DNA of 64,000 bases from Turritopsis dohrnii (GCA_027922465.2 BQMF02000164.1:496001-560000); one strand, 5' to 3'. Positions 21,917 through 33,819 are shown, counted from the stretch's first letter. The notes: generated from the letters alone by a model not told the origin. Program-made: numbers and translations.

Positions 21917-24900
21917 ATGGAACAAAGAGAAGAATTTGAAAAAGGGTTTTTAAATCCTTTTCTACAAAAAGGCTCAATTTTCAAAGATATTCATGATCCA
22001 GACCTTAACTTCTTTGATGAACTTAATTTGGAAACACCCTACATTTTACAGAATCAGGTCAAAAATACGTTGGAGAAAGTTATTCAAAAAGATAGTCTAA
22101 CTATGTTTCATATGAATATTAGAAGCATAAAGAAAAATTTTGATAATTTTCGAGAGCTTTTAGAAGAATCAAATTCCTGTTTTAATATCATTTGTTTAAC
22201 TGAAACCTGGTGTAATGATCTCGAATTGCGAAATAATTCGTTATATCATTTGAAGCATTATAATTCTATTCCTTTTGAAAGAAAAACAAATAAAAAGGGT
22301 GGCGGTGTTTTAATTTACATCAAAAATCATTTGAATTACCGAATGCGCAACGAGCTTTCGGCTTCTGATGCCGACAAAGAAATCTTAACTATCGAAATTA
22401 TTAGCAAAAATTGTAAAAACACCTTAGTTACTTCCTGTTACAGACCTCCAAATGGAAATGCAAAGTTCTTCAGTGAATACATTGAAAAAATCTATAATGC
22501 ATCAAGTAAAGAAAATAAAATGCTATTTGTTATTGGTGATTTTAACTTAAACTGTTTAAACTATCAGAAAGACAAAACAGTCACTGATTTTTGTAATAAT
22601 GCTTTTTCTCACAGCATAATACCATTGATAAATAAACCTACGAGAGTTACGAAAGAATCAGCCACACTTATCGATAATATCTTCACAAACCGTCTCTATG
22701 ACAAATCTTTAACTAAAGGCATAATAAAATCAGATATATCAGATCACTTTCCCATATTCGTCTCGTTCAACTATTCCATTCAAAATAAAGACTCCGTACA
22801 AATAAAAAAACGTCTCTATAAGAAATCCTCTAGAATTAATTTTAAAAAAGATTTAGAACGTACAAACTGGGACTTTCTCGATAATCTTTTAAATGCTAAT
22901 GCTCAATATGAAGGTTTTATTGAAGTTTTTACTGAACTCTATAACAAACACTTTCCAATTATAGAATTTTCATATAAGCCAAAAGATCTTAAGTCACCAT
23001 GAATCTCAAGAGGCCTCAAAAAATCCTCCAAAACAAAGCAAAAACTTTACGTTAAATATCTTAAAACCAAAACAGAACACGCAGAAAATGAATACAAAGC
23101 CTACAAAAACCTATTTGAAAAACTGAAACGAAAAGCCAAAACAAACTACTATAAAAATAGAATTGACAGGTATAAATATAACAGCAAGAAAACTTGGGAA
23201 TTAATGAAAGAAATTACTGGAAAATGTCAGACAAACTCAAATTCTTTACCAAACATGATTGAAACGGATGACGAAACCCTTTATGATAAAAAAGAAATCG
23301 CAGAAAAATTCAATTCCTTTTTTGCAAATATAGGCCCAAAATTAGCAGAAAAGATTCCAATAACAAATAAAACATTTGAAGACTATCTGAAAGAAAGTGA
23401 TTCAAGATTAGAAAATAAAGAAATTACTCTTCACGAATTTGAACTTGCCTATAAGAGCTTAAGTAGAAACAAGGCAACTGGGATCGATGGCATAAGTGGT
23501 GATATAATTTTAGACGTGTATGAACAGATAAGGAAGCCATTATATAATATTTTCAAAAATTGCTTCAACGAAGGAGTTTTTCCCGAGCCCTTAAAGATAG
23601 CAAAAATTATACCTAGCTTCAAAACAGGTGACAAAACAACTATAAACAACTATAGACCTATATCTGTACTGCCAGCTTTTTCAAAGATTCTAGAAAGAAT
23701 CCTATATAACAGAATTTACGATCATCTAACCTCAAAAGATTTACTCTTCCATAAACAATTTGGATTTCAGAAAAATGTATCTACAGAGCATGCAATACTT
23801 CAACTGGTTAATGACATCACTGAATCTTTTAACAATGGAAAATATACACTTGGAATATTCATTGATTTGTCAAAAGCATTTGACACAGTTGATTATAAAA
23901 TTTTGCTTAAAAAACTTAAATACTATGGCATCAGAGGAAATTCATACAATATTTTGAAAAATTACCTTACAAATCGAAGACAACATGTGACTTATGGCAG
24001 CAATAACATCACTAAAGCATTAAATATGACATGCGGAGTACCCCAGGGTTCAATATTAGGTCCTTTACTATTTTTGATATATGTAAACGATTTTGTAAAC
24101 TGTTCGTCAATACTGAAACCAGTTATGTTTGCTGACGATACAAATCTGTTCCTTTCAGACAATGATATTCCTAAACTTTTTAATAACATGAACAAAGAAT
24201 TAAAAAATGTAGCGTTGTGGTTTCAGGTAAATAAATTATCTTTAAATGCTAAGAAAACAAACTTTACACTTTTCCATACTTCCAAGAAAAAAAATACAAT
24301 AGAACTAAATCTCCCACTATTAGAAATAAATAACACAAAAATAACCAGACAAACAGTCACAAAGTTCCTTGGAATTTACGTAGATGAAAATCTGACATGG
24401 ACGAATCAAATTGAGTACGTGCACTCAAAAGTATCCAAAGGAATTGGCGCATTATATAAAGCTAGAACCATTTTGAACAAACATCTATTAAAGCAATTTT
24501 ATTATTCTTTTGTACATAGTCACTTAAGCTATGCAAATGTCATATGGGCTAGCACACAAAAAAGTAAACTAACATCTCTTTTCCAACGTCAGAAGCATGC
24601 CATCAGAGTTATACACAATAAAGATCGTTTTACTCATACAAAGCCTCTCTTTGCAGAATCCTTCATACCAACACTATACGAACTTAACATCTTCCAAACT
24701 CTAATTTTTATGTTAAAGTGCAAAACAAAGCAATCGCCATCTGTTTTTCATAGTCTTTACACACTCAAACCCCAAAACAAGTATACAACTCGAAATTCAA
24801 GAATTTTGCTTAAGCCGATGTTCAAAAATAAGCTCAGTCAATTTAATATTTCATATCGTGGACCACACTTGTGGAATGCTCTCGTTTCATCATCGAATAT

Positions 24901-24982
24901 TCTTTCAGATATTGAATATGTTCCTCAATTTAAGAAATTATTAAAAACAATCAAATTTGAAAATATCCTTCAATATTTTTGA
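21917..24982 (+). pseudogene. LINE ORF2 (endonuclease and reverse transcriptase) with one nonsense codon
   Basis: The frame runs from ATG 21917 to the stop at 24982, interrupted only by TGA at 23000..23002. The endonuclease shows FHMNIRSIKKNF, LTETWCND, SCYRPPNG, IGDFNLN and SDISDHFPIF. The interrupted segment reads DLKSP-stop-ISRGLKKS, where LINE proteins usually have Trp (P-W-I), so TGG to TGA is likely. The reverse transcriptase follows: KATGIDGIS, NYRPISVLPAFSK, FIDLSKAFDTVDY, GVPQGSILGPLLF and MFADDTNLF with the Asp pair. After it come VTKFLGIYVDENLTW and YYSFVHSHLSYANVIW. Translation after the stop begins again only at 23204, past the endonuclease, so this copy is probably immobile, barely. 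Confidence 0.9.
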
Positions 24983-25279
24983 TCAATTTTCAAGTCAAGT
25001 CTAGTTACATACTTATTCCTTTTTAACAGTTTGATAAAATTGTAAGATTGTAACATTTACGCTGTGTAATCACTCGGTTCTCGGCGATAAGATCATTCAT
25101 GATCTTCTACGAGTTTCCCGTGTTACTTGAAACAATATGTACAAGGACGATCTATATTTCAGATAGTTTATGTAAACATTCTTATATCTACTATATATAT
25201 GATAAAGACTTTTAATTGAAAATCTTTTAACAGTTACGGACTTGTAATGTTTCTTAACTAAAAATATATCAATCAATCA

Positions 25280-26115
25280 AAAGCTAGTGAAGCAACGTTT
25301 TTAAAATAAAAAAAAGGATTAAAGAAAATGCATTTTTTGTCTCTTTCTGTCCGCTAATCGGAAAGTAAAAGAGGCTAAATATTCTTTTTCGTGCAAAAAA
25401 ATTTGTCCGTTAATTCTATCATCCGTTAATGCAATACTTACAGACACTACAAGAAGTAATCTAACACTATTGAACTAGACACTCTACATCATCTCTTGAT
25501 CAGATTATATGCAAGGAAATATCTCAATTTAGCAAATTTTGATTTGAATAACAATATTGAATGATTTCATCAAACATCAAGCATTTTTTAGATCTGGCAA
25601 ATGCAATACTTACACTCATCATTATATATATGCACCCACTGGACAGTTTTGCAATTTCCCCCTCCTTTATAATTCAAGGATTGTGTAACGTGAAAAACCT
25701 TGATGTCAATAAAAATCTCGATTAAACAAATGGGGAACACCCTTAGTTCTTTCTAGAATGCTGTTGCAACCTTCCCAACAGCGCTATTGCAGAAATAAAT
25801 GAGCCCGACTGGATACCATACACTCGAAATATTATTGGTCTCTATAGAAAGTATAAAAAACTTAAATCAGCGTGACCAAATTTATTTGGACTAGTTTTAC
25901 AAAAAAATTACATAGATTTTGTGTGATTTTTATGTCAAGTAGTGACCGGTGGCGTTCGCTTAGATCTTCTTTGAACCGCTTTTTTGTCCGTCAATAACAT
26001 CGGCAATGCAAGAAGACACCCTGGTTTGGGTTTGAGGTGTTAAATGAAAAGGCAATCAGGAACGAGGAGGTTAGAGGCCCTCTATCGCCCCCCAGGACGA
26101 CCTGACAGGAAGAAG
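25280..26115. other. Gene-free spacer between two LINE copies
   Basis: AT-rich, with no open frame of note. The last 180 bp (25935..26115) are more GC-rich (ggtggcgttcgcttag; cctctatcgccccccagg) and may be another repeat's edge that I do not recognise. Confidence 0.4.
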
Positions 26116-26120
26116 GAGAG

Positions 26121-26880
26121 GAAGATGGTAGCAATAATATCACTAAAGCATTAAATATGACATGCGGAGAACGTAAATGAAAATCTGACATGAATCAAAT
26201 TGAGTGCGTGCACTAAAAAGTATCCAAAGGAATTGGCGCATTATATAAAGATAAAACCAGTTTGAACAAACATCTATTAAAGCAACTTTATTATTCTTTT
26301 GTACATAGTCACTTAAGCTATGCAAATGTAATATGGGCTAGCACAAAAAAAAGTAAACTAACATCTCTTTTTCAACGTCAGAAGCATGCCATCAGAGTTA
26401 TACACAATAAAGATCGTTTTACTCATACAAAGCCTCTCTTTGCAGAATCCTCCATACCAACACTATACGAACTTAATATTTTCCAAACTCTAATTTTTAT
26501 GTTAAAGTGTAAAACGAAACAATCACTTATCTGTTTTTCACAGTCTTTACACACTCAAACCTCAAAACAAATATACAACTCGAAATGCAAGAATTTTGCT
26601 TAAGCCGATGTTCAAAAATAAGCTCAGTCAGTTTAGTATTTCATATCGTGGACCACATGGAATGCTCTTGTTTCATCATCGAATTCCCTTTCAGATATAT
26701 TGAATATGTTCCTCAATTTAAGAAGTTATTAAAAACAATCCAATTTGAAAACATCCTTCAATATTTTTGATCAATTTTGAAGTCAAGTCTAGTTATATAC
26801 TTATTTCCTTTTAACATTTTGATACAATTCTATAAGATTGTAACATTTACGCTGGTGTAGTCACTCGGTTCTCGACGATC
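26121..26880 (+). mobile_element. Truncated second copy of the CR1/L2-type LINE with an internal deletion
   Basis: Sequence matching 23990..24040 of the full copy (AGCAATAATATCACTAAAGC...GACATGCGGAG) is joined directly to sequence matching 24376 onward (GTAAATGAAAATCTGACATG). It then follows ORF2 to its end, SFVHSHLSYANVIWASTKKS being readable, and about 100 bp of 3' UTR. The join removes about 335 bp covering the FADD block. Several indels and substitutions (about 95 percent identity by eye) put this copy at modest age. It stops inside the 3' UTR near 'ctcggttctcg'. Confidence 0.85.
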
Positions 26881-26949
26881 ATTCAATGTGGTGTATATCC
26901 AAAACAGGAGAGATTTTTGGAAGTGAGTATGTTACGTAGCAACAGTGAC

Positions 26950-26952
<3 letters not shown>

Positions 26953-26980
<28 letters not shown>

Positions 26981-27017
26981 CGTGTCATAATTATTTTCGG
27001 CATCATTCCTATTATTC
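26953..27017 (-). mobile_element. 65-bp retro-insert with T28 (poly-A on minus) and 13-bp target duplication
   Basis: T28 (26953..26980) plus 37 bp of unique sequence (27017 down to 26981 on the minus strand) is flanked by exact copies of CAACAGTGACGCC at 26940..26952 and 27018..27030. On the minus strand this is a very short cDNA ending in A28, the signature of LINE-driven retroposition. The source RNA is not identified. Confidence 0.85.
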
Positions 27018-27072
27018 CAACAGTGACGCCACCGTTCAAAATGGTAGTTGTCGATCCGCCTCTGCGATTCGC

Positions 27073-27275
27073 ACATGGTGGAAGCAAAATGATGCCAGTT
27101 GTGCCGGCTCTGGGTGTCTAATCAAGGAAAACAGGTTGAGGTTTTTCAGAATCCCTAATAACAACCCTGAACGATTTGTTTCTGTGAGGACAAGAGTGAG
27201 GCTGTTAAAGGCTGTAGGAGCAAGTAAATGCTCATAAAAATATGTTCTGCGACACTTTGACCAACCCTTTTTTGC
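27073..27275 (+). pseudogene. Decayed THAP zinc-finger domain
   Basis: One frame reads DASCAGSGC, then ENRLRFFRIPNNNPERF. This is the C-x4-C opening and the 'F.R.P' block of THAP domains. The closing C-x2-H-F is visible near 27245..27262 as TGTTCT followed by CACTTT, offset by a frameshift. THAP domains are C2CH DNA-binding modules found in host regulators and P-element-type transposases. Nothing downstream shows which kind this was. The upstream part was also hit by the 65-bp retro-insert. Confidence 0.5.
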
Positions 27276-27279
27276 TTTT

Positions 27280-28110
27280 TTGGCGGTTGTTACACGCTGA
27301 TCAAACCAAGGCAGAATGTTGACAGGTTTTTAGGACTTAGAAATTTCCTATACTGGACGAGCACGAGCTAATATTTTTGAAAGCAACTGGGTGAATGATT
27401 TATCAAAACTAGACAAAAAAGCGGCAAACTTTAAAGGTTTCTAGAATGCTAAATGCATGTTTTTTCTATCACGTTTTTTTTTTAATAAGAAACATGTTTA
27501 TAAGAAACCTACATGTAGAATCTTCAAAAATTAAGAAACTTTTACTACTACATTATATGTCTATTTCTGAAATAAGAAACTTTAGTAAGGAGCTTGTAAA
27601 CGGACATTGCATTGCATAAACACCATGATTCAAATGTTTTGTTTCTGTTTTGCCAATCAATCCTCTGGCAGTTTGTTACATACTGCATTCAGATTCAAAA
27701 CAGATATACCGTTAGTTGAAACTCAATCTTGAATTGAGTTCAGAAACTCAATCATTCATTGTCTATTAAACATGCTTTAGTAACTCTTTAATGCGTGGTA
27801 CTTAAAAACATGTTTTGAGAGAGTAAACAACAAAAAACATGTTGCGATCTTCTGCAGGTCTTGCTATAGCTCCCAGGGAGTGAAAGGATCAATTTAAATA
27901 TAATACAAAAAAGCATAGGTACGACCACAGCTTATACCCAATATCGATCGATTGGGTATATTCAAATTCCAGGTTAATAAAAAAGCCCCGTGTATTTATG
28001 ACATATTATTATTTAGTGACATAGTAAAAATAAAATAGAAAAAATTAGAAAAATAAAATAGAAATTAGAAAAATTAGCTAGCTATAATATTATAAATGTT
28101 TTGGGTATAT
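27280..28110. other. Gene-free AT-rich stretch
   Basis: No exon or element is identified. Near 27938..27962 there is a small palindromic TACCCAATATCGATCGATTGGGTATA, a perfect short inverted repeat without a recognised partner. Confidence 0.4.
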
Positions 28111-29506
28111 GTGACGTTCCAGGGGAATTTGATAACAAACGATATTAACGATAATTATTAACGATAATATCGTTAATAAAACAATAGAATTAGCGATATT
28201 ATCGCTAATAATTATCGTTGCGTTATTATAGTTAATAGCGCTATTATCGTTAATATCGTTATTATCGTTAATATCGTTATTATCGCTATTATCGTTATAT
28301 ATATTATATATACTATAATTACAAAATTATAGTAAGAAAATAACTATATTTTTGATATTAACGATAATAACATTAATATTAAACATGTGATCATTTTATT
28401 TGTGACAAGGAAACCATTTCGTGTATATTAATTTTTCTTTCGCTTGATTACGGCGTAAGAAATTCAATTTTAGAATTACCCTCAAGTAAAGTTTTAGAGC
28501 CCTGTGTAAACACAACTTTCAGACAACCTTTCACATAAACTTCACAACAAACTGAAGGAAACAGGTAATGTTATTTTTAAACGAAGGTGAGTATTTCAAA
28601 AGAGAACTTTTGCAACTCGTCAAGCCGACGTTAAAATGTTTTCATTCGTCCCTTCCTACATTCGTCCTTCATCCCAATGTTGAACCTGAAAACATTATCG
28701 ACGAAATGACAAAAATCAATAATGATCACTGAAAACGTTGCGATCAATTTAATTAAGGGTACATCTTCACCCAGTGCAAGTATAATAAAAGTTTTGCTAT
28801 TGAAAAAAACTTTAATGTAACGTGTCTTTAATAATGTAAAGTTTTTTTCCCAAGAGCTTATAGAATGGCAACCCGTCGAACAATTCAGAAAAAAGAATTA
28901 TAGCAGACGGTTTCTACTTGTGCCTGCTTTCGAACTTACTTCTGTATCTTTAATCTCCAAATGAATATAAGAACCAGCTAATTAAGTTCAATTTAATACA
29001 CAAACGCGTGCTACCTGCAAATGTACATTTCAAAATAATACATTACTAAATCGAATGACACGGTATTTTAAAGTGGCTTTTCAAATTTGTGCTGAAGGTA
29101 CAGGAATAACAAATGAAAAAAAAGTGCTTTGTTATTTCTAGAAAAATATATGTCCGCGTGTCATAATTGAATGAATCAGAGTTTATCATGTCATGAACAA
29201 GCGAGTTTGTTTTGAATTGATTGCTATTTGGCGAAATAATAATTAAATCACGGTTATTTTAGAACTTCATAAAACGACACACGCATGTGAAATGTATATA
29301 AACAAACGTCTTGAACAAAACTTTTTGACGATAGTAAGGGTAATCTGTGCTCTTACCATATTAACGATATTAACGATATTAACGATATTAGCGATATTAA
29401 CGATAATAACGTTACTCTGTAGTTCCATTAACGATATTAACGATAATAACGATATTAACGATATTAACGTTAATATCGTTTGTTATCAAAATCCCCTGGA
29501 ACGTCA
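28111..29506. mobile_element. TIR element A with (AACGATATT)n arrays, 1.4 kb
   Basis: Both ends begin GTGACGTTCCAGGGGAATTT or GTGACGTTCCAGGGGATTTT read inward, followed by GATAACAAACGATATTAACG. The next 150 to 200 bp are arrays of TTAACGATA/AACGATATT on the left (28136..28315) and right (29358..29480). Possible target duplication: ATAT on each side. The middle carries no recognisable gene. The terminal layout is shared with the elements at 39633 and 44283. Confidence 0.8.
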
Positions 29507-29559
29507 CATATATAGATGATGTTTAAATAAAATATATAATAGTTAAATATATATTATTA

Positions 29560-29980
29560 AATAAATTAACCACTGCAAGGACCACCAAGTTATACCAAGT
29601 GGTATATTTTCTTTAACCAACATTCCTGAGGGAGGTACCATATATGTATTTTCAAGATAAGATAAGATAAGATAGATAACTGTATGCTGTAAGTACAAAA
29701 TTAAAAGAAATGAAAATAATAATAATAAATAACCAATGAAGAAAGAATAACTAGAATAAGTAATAACAAGGTAAATAATAAATAACCAATGAGGGAGACC
29801 ACTGCTAATAGCAAAAGCTAAATACTAAATGGCCACCCGGTTCACAACACAACAGGGACACATCACAGGATGCACAGGACAAGAAAACATAGGTAAAGAT
29901 AAACTTTCATTGAGAAATGCGGGAGATCAATCAGAATAAGAGGCTATGATACATTTCTTAAGGTCTCATTTAACTCTCTC
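29560..29980. other. Low-complexity spacer
   Basis: Contains (GATAA)n at about 29655..29675 and AAATAATAAATAACCAATGA repeated twice (29720 and 29772). No gene is seen. Confidence 0.4.
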
Positions 29981-29989
29981 CATTTCCAT

Positions 29990-30500
29990 TAGTTTGAAAG
30001 TCAGAAGAAATTGAATGGAATTCCAATAGCGGACAGCATTGAACCTCACAGAATTTTTGCCAAAGCAGGTTGATTGTACAGTAGGCAAATCTAGCAAACC
30101 AGAACTTTGTGCACGAGTAGGATGGGGATGGGTGAAATCAACCAGCGAAAGTACTATGGAGTACGGGACGCGTATAGCTGATATAGCTGGTGCAGGAGAA
30201 CAATATTCTGCAAACGAACCATGTCAGAAAACTGGAGAACACCAAACTTTGCGTAGACACTCTTGACAGAGTAGCCAGGCATTTTGAAGGCCATGATCCT
30301 CATAGCACAGTTTTGGAGGACACAGATACGATTGATAAAAGTAGAGTTGGGTGACCCCAAATTTGGCAGCAGTACTGCAAGTGTGAGTGAATAATTGTAT
30401 AGTAAACAAGGAGCAAAACTGAAGACGGGACAAAATGACGAAGTTTGGATAAGGCTCCATTGGCCCTCTTGAGCTTGATTGCAACATCAACAATCAATCA
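29990..30500 (-). mobile_element. LINE relic, 3' part of ORF2
   Basis: Minus-strand frames read KLKRANGALSKLRHFVP, YYTIIHSHLQYCCQIWG, ICVLQNCAMRIMAFKMP and KFGVLQFSDMVRLQ. These are the blocks after the reverse-transcriptase core in CR1/Jockey-type LINEs. The wording KxRANGALS.xxHFVP is very close to the relic at 5380..5940, so both are probably one family. Confidence 0.78.
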
Positions 30501-30796
30501 ATATGCCATCTCTTTTTTTGTTCAAGACTGCTTTTTTTTTTTGTGGAAATGGTTTATAAATACCAGAATTATTTCAACTCGTGTTAATAATTGTTTGTAC
30601 ATCCATATATGTGTAAAGGATTTGAAATATTTGAAAAATATTTTCATAAGATCTTTTATGTCATGGACAACACCACAAGTGAAAAGAAAACGTTATTAAG
30701 ATTTTTTAATTGAAGAATTATTGGATCTTGAGTCTCAGAAACTTTGAATTTTCTATCATTTCCGATAATAACATTATTCTCAATAGATGATCAGCC

Positions 30797-31165
30797 TCCT
30801 ACCTTAAAGGGATTTATTTTTGTGTGGACTAATTTTTGCGAGCCACGGTTTGAAAGCATTTTGTGTGGATTAATTTTTGTGAGTCAGAGCTTCTCAAGGA
30901 AAATGTTTGGATTTAATGGGCACAAAGTCCAATGCGTGTACTTTAGCTCTTAGAAGTAGCTGCGAAAATCATTTCCATTTTTCCATTTTTCCAAAATTTC
31001 CATGTCTGCCACATTGCAAAACCAATAGTTGCTTGATAAGTACAAGGAAATAGTTAATATACGAAAGGTACACAGAGCCAAAAAATGAGCAAATTAATCA
31101 TAAAATTTTGCAATTTTTTTTGCAATCGTTCATGTCTTGACGTTTTGCGTGGATTTATTTTTGCG
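30797..31165. mobile_element. Old, diverged copy of the 'TTAAGGGAATTAATTTTCGCGG' MITE
   Basis: It starts CTACCTTAAAGGGATTTATTTTTG and continues with repeated TGTGGACTAATTTTTGCGAG-like units. This is the same motif series as the fresher MITE 340 bp downstream, with most CpG sites replaced by TpG. A corresponding right end is not preserved. Confidence 0.55.
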
Positions 31166-31502
31166 ATTTTTTTCATTTATATGACTTTGCAACAACTTAT
31201 TTTTGATGATTGTGAAATTGCAGTGAAATTCACTTTGTTTTTGCAATAATCTTTGCATCTGATAATAGTTTGTACTGAAATGTTATAATTTTGAAGGGTA
31301 GTTTGTTCAGAAATTGTGAAGCTGTAAAACAGAATACACTATTCAGTTTGGAATGTATCCTTATTTGAAAGATCTTTAACTAGAAGATATGAGAAATTTA
31401 GTTTTGAAATCTGTTTCGGAAAAAAAGAACTTGAATAGATCTTGTTTCAAGTGTAAATAGTTTTTGAGAGTTTTTGTTTTCATTTAGCTTTTGAGTTAGC
31501 TA

Positions 31503-32005
31503 CCTTAAGGGAATTAATTTTCGCGGGAACTTATTTTCGCGGATTTTATTTTTTTTAAATTTCGCGGAAAAAATGGGAATTAATTTTTGCGGATTTTCGC
31601 GGTTTTATCGCAGATGAAAATTTCGCGGGAACTTATTTTCGCGGTTGAAGGGAGATAGAAAATTTCGCGGGATTTCATTTTTGCGGCTGTTTCCTTATTT
31701 GTACGAAAAATGGCAATAAAATGGAAAGGAAGTAGAAAAAATAGTCATATAAACGACAAAGTGACTTTGGAAATGTTGTAAATGTACAATGAGACGTTAT
31801 AAGTCCTCGTTCATATCGTCTTGTAAAATGTTAAATTTGGCGGGAATTTACTTTTGCGGACCGAAATTTTTCATTAATTTCGCGGGAACTAATTTTCGCG
31901 GTTTAGGACAATACAAATTTTCCGCGGGAATTAATTTTCGCGGATTCGGCAAAAAACCGCGAAAACCGCGAAAATTAATTCCCGCGAAAATTAATTCCCT
32001 TAAGG
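31503..32005. mobile_element. Foldback MITE, 503 bp, TA duplication
   Basis: CCTTAAGGGAATTAATTTTCGCGGG at the left mirrors CCCGCGAAAATTAATTCCCTTAAGG at the right, each flanked by TA (31501..31502, 32006..32007). Inside, AATTTTCGCGG(G)AA units recur at least ten times in both orientations, so the whole element can fold back. No coding capacity. Confidence 0.88.
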
Positions 32006-32090
32006 TATACAGTATTTTTACCAGTTGAAGTTAATGAGTTTCTTTTGTATCACTTTTGATTATACCATTGAGTTATCTAGTAGACTTTAA

Positions 32091-33715
32091 AGGGGAAGTT
32101 CGCCCTAATTTTTTTTCGCCTGAGATGCTTTATTCCATACCAAAACTTCAAAATATAATAATCTTATTCGTTCTTTTCTTTCGAAAAACGTTTTTTCGTC
32201 ATGTTTTTCTGTTGAAAAAAATAAGATTTTTAATCTGTTCAGCGTGTGACGTCACTCCGTGCAGAAAGCATATATGTGCAAAGAAAAAAGCTTTATCAAA
32301 AATAGTGTTTTTAGAAAGTTATTTTTAGATAACGTATAGCTGAAACCTGAAACTAATAGCTCTTTCGATGAAAATGATGAATAATGTTTGTAAGATATAC
32401 CTGATAACTTAAACCTTTTGATTTTGAACCACAAAGAGATGTTAGAAATCTTAAAAGTAGGAGCAAAGAAGAGGAAACGAAAACGATGAAGTGCAGCATG
32501 TGTTACCTATAAGAAGCGTAGATTGGTGTCTTTCTGGAAAATTTTGCAAACCTATGAGTACCTACAGGGAAAGTTTGCCCTGCAGAGACACAATGAAATT
32601 CAGAAAAAGGGTCATCGGAAGTAGGGTGGCTGGGTAGGTACCACCAACAAATTTGAAAAGCAACATATATTTTCAATGTATATACACAACCAAGTTTGTT
32701 ATTTCAGTCTAGCATGTATAAAAATATATTACAAAATTAAATTTCCCTGTTTTATCTTGATCCATCGTCACATTTTTCAACAAGTTTAAAAAATGAAAGG
32801 CAAAGTAACATGCTTGTTTTAGCCTATCTATAAGGAAAAAATTAAAAAATTTTCTGGTCTCCTTAGAACAAAAACTATGTTTTGTGTTATGTTTCTATTT
32901 GATAAAAATCTCCCTTCATCTAATCTATGAAGACTAAAATTCTGTTCAGAACTTTGAGATTTGCAGTGTATCGACAATACATACACCTGGTGGATACACA
33001 ATACACTTGGTAAAGGGATACATAAAGATATTCCATCGTGTGCTTTATGGGCGACAAGGACACCTTTCCCACAAAAAAATGAGAGTTACGTACCGTTCTT
33101 GGAGAGAAAAATTGAAGATCAACAGCATTTAATAGCGTCAGGTTTGCACCACTATGCCATTCCTGCTAAAATGCTGTCGATTGGGGAAAAACATTATGTG
33201 CAGAGAACGATACATCTCCATTTGATCAGTGTTGGGTAAAGATGTAAAACCCTGAGTCTTTCGGCAGAGTTCTACTTCATTTTTATGTTGGGAAGCCATC
33301 TTTTACGAAGTTCTGGTTATTTTCTTTGACTTGCAATTTTGGTGAAATGTGAAAGAACAATTTGTGGACCGATTAGTACAAGCTGTCGCAGAGTAACTTG
33401 GCATTTTTCGAATTAAAAAATAAAAATAAAACGATGTATTACTAGTGAGTTTTTTTGATAGTGTGAAGGTTCAATAACAAACTTTCTTCACGTAAAAGTT
33501 CTTTCTGCACGGTGTGACGTCATTTTATCATTCATAATGAACATCTGTTTCAACTGTGAAAAAACTCATTCTCATTTTTCAGCATCTAAAAGTTTTAATA
33601 ACTTTTGAATGAAAAGAGCATTTTCAGAAATTCAAAAAGTGGGTTTCTAACTTTTCAAAGCATTACAAGTTAAAACAAAAAAATAAGAAGTGAAAAATTA
33701 GACCGAACTTCCCCT
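32091..33715. mobile_element. TTAA-flanked DNA element, 1.6 kb
   Basis: It begins AGGGGAAGTTCGCCCTAATTT and ends with the complement of AGGGGAAGTTCGGTCTAATTT. TTAA lies on both sides (32087..32090, 33716..33719). A second inverted pair inside uses GTGTGACGTCA near 32246 and 33514. TTAA duplication and AGGG ends fit Kolobok or piggyBac superfamilies. A minor ORF at 32961..33239 looks like chance or decayed coding; no transposase is recognised. Confidence 0.8.
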
Positions 33716-33723
33716 TTAAAATG

Positions 33724-33812
33724 AATTTCCTAAGGGGGGGTTATTCACTTAAGGGGGTGTCTTCCTACCTAAGGGGTGGGGGTGGGGGGGGGGGGGGGGG
33801 GGGGTTGGGCGG
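33724..33812 (+). repeat. G-rich tract with a run of 20+ G
   Basis: Clusters of five to seven G (taaggggggg, aagggggtg, aaggggtgg) lead to a long G homopolymer around 33783..33804. It is capable of G-quadruplex formation on the plus strand and is also a likely sequencing trouble spot. Confidence 0.8.
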
Positions 33813-33819
33813 TCTTGAA

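Larger units (their letters stand above)
20540..25275 (+). mobile_element. CR1/L2-type LINE, almost intact
   Basis: The element has a 5' region (exact start unknown, somewhere between 20480 and 20900), ORF1 (21105..21848), a 68-bp spacer, ORF2 (21917..24982) and a 3' UTR of about 290 bp ending in a short ATCAATCAATCAAA-type tail near 25270. ORF2 is a single frame of 1021 residues broken by only one stop codon, so this is the youngest-looking coding element in the window. Part of its 3' end is duplicated at 26121..26880. Confidence 0.85.

Noticed and set aside
28136..29480. CRISPR-like array
   Set aside because: The repeats are short AACGATATT units without spacers, inside a eukaryotic transposon.
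32961..33239. 92-residue ORF as a transposase for the TTAA element
   Set aside because: No catalytic motif or family resemblance is visible and it is too short; it may be chance or debris.
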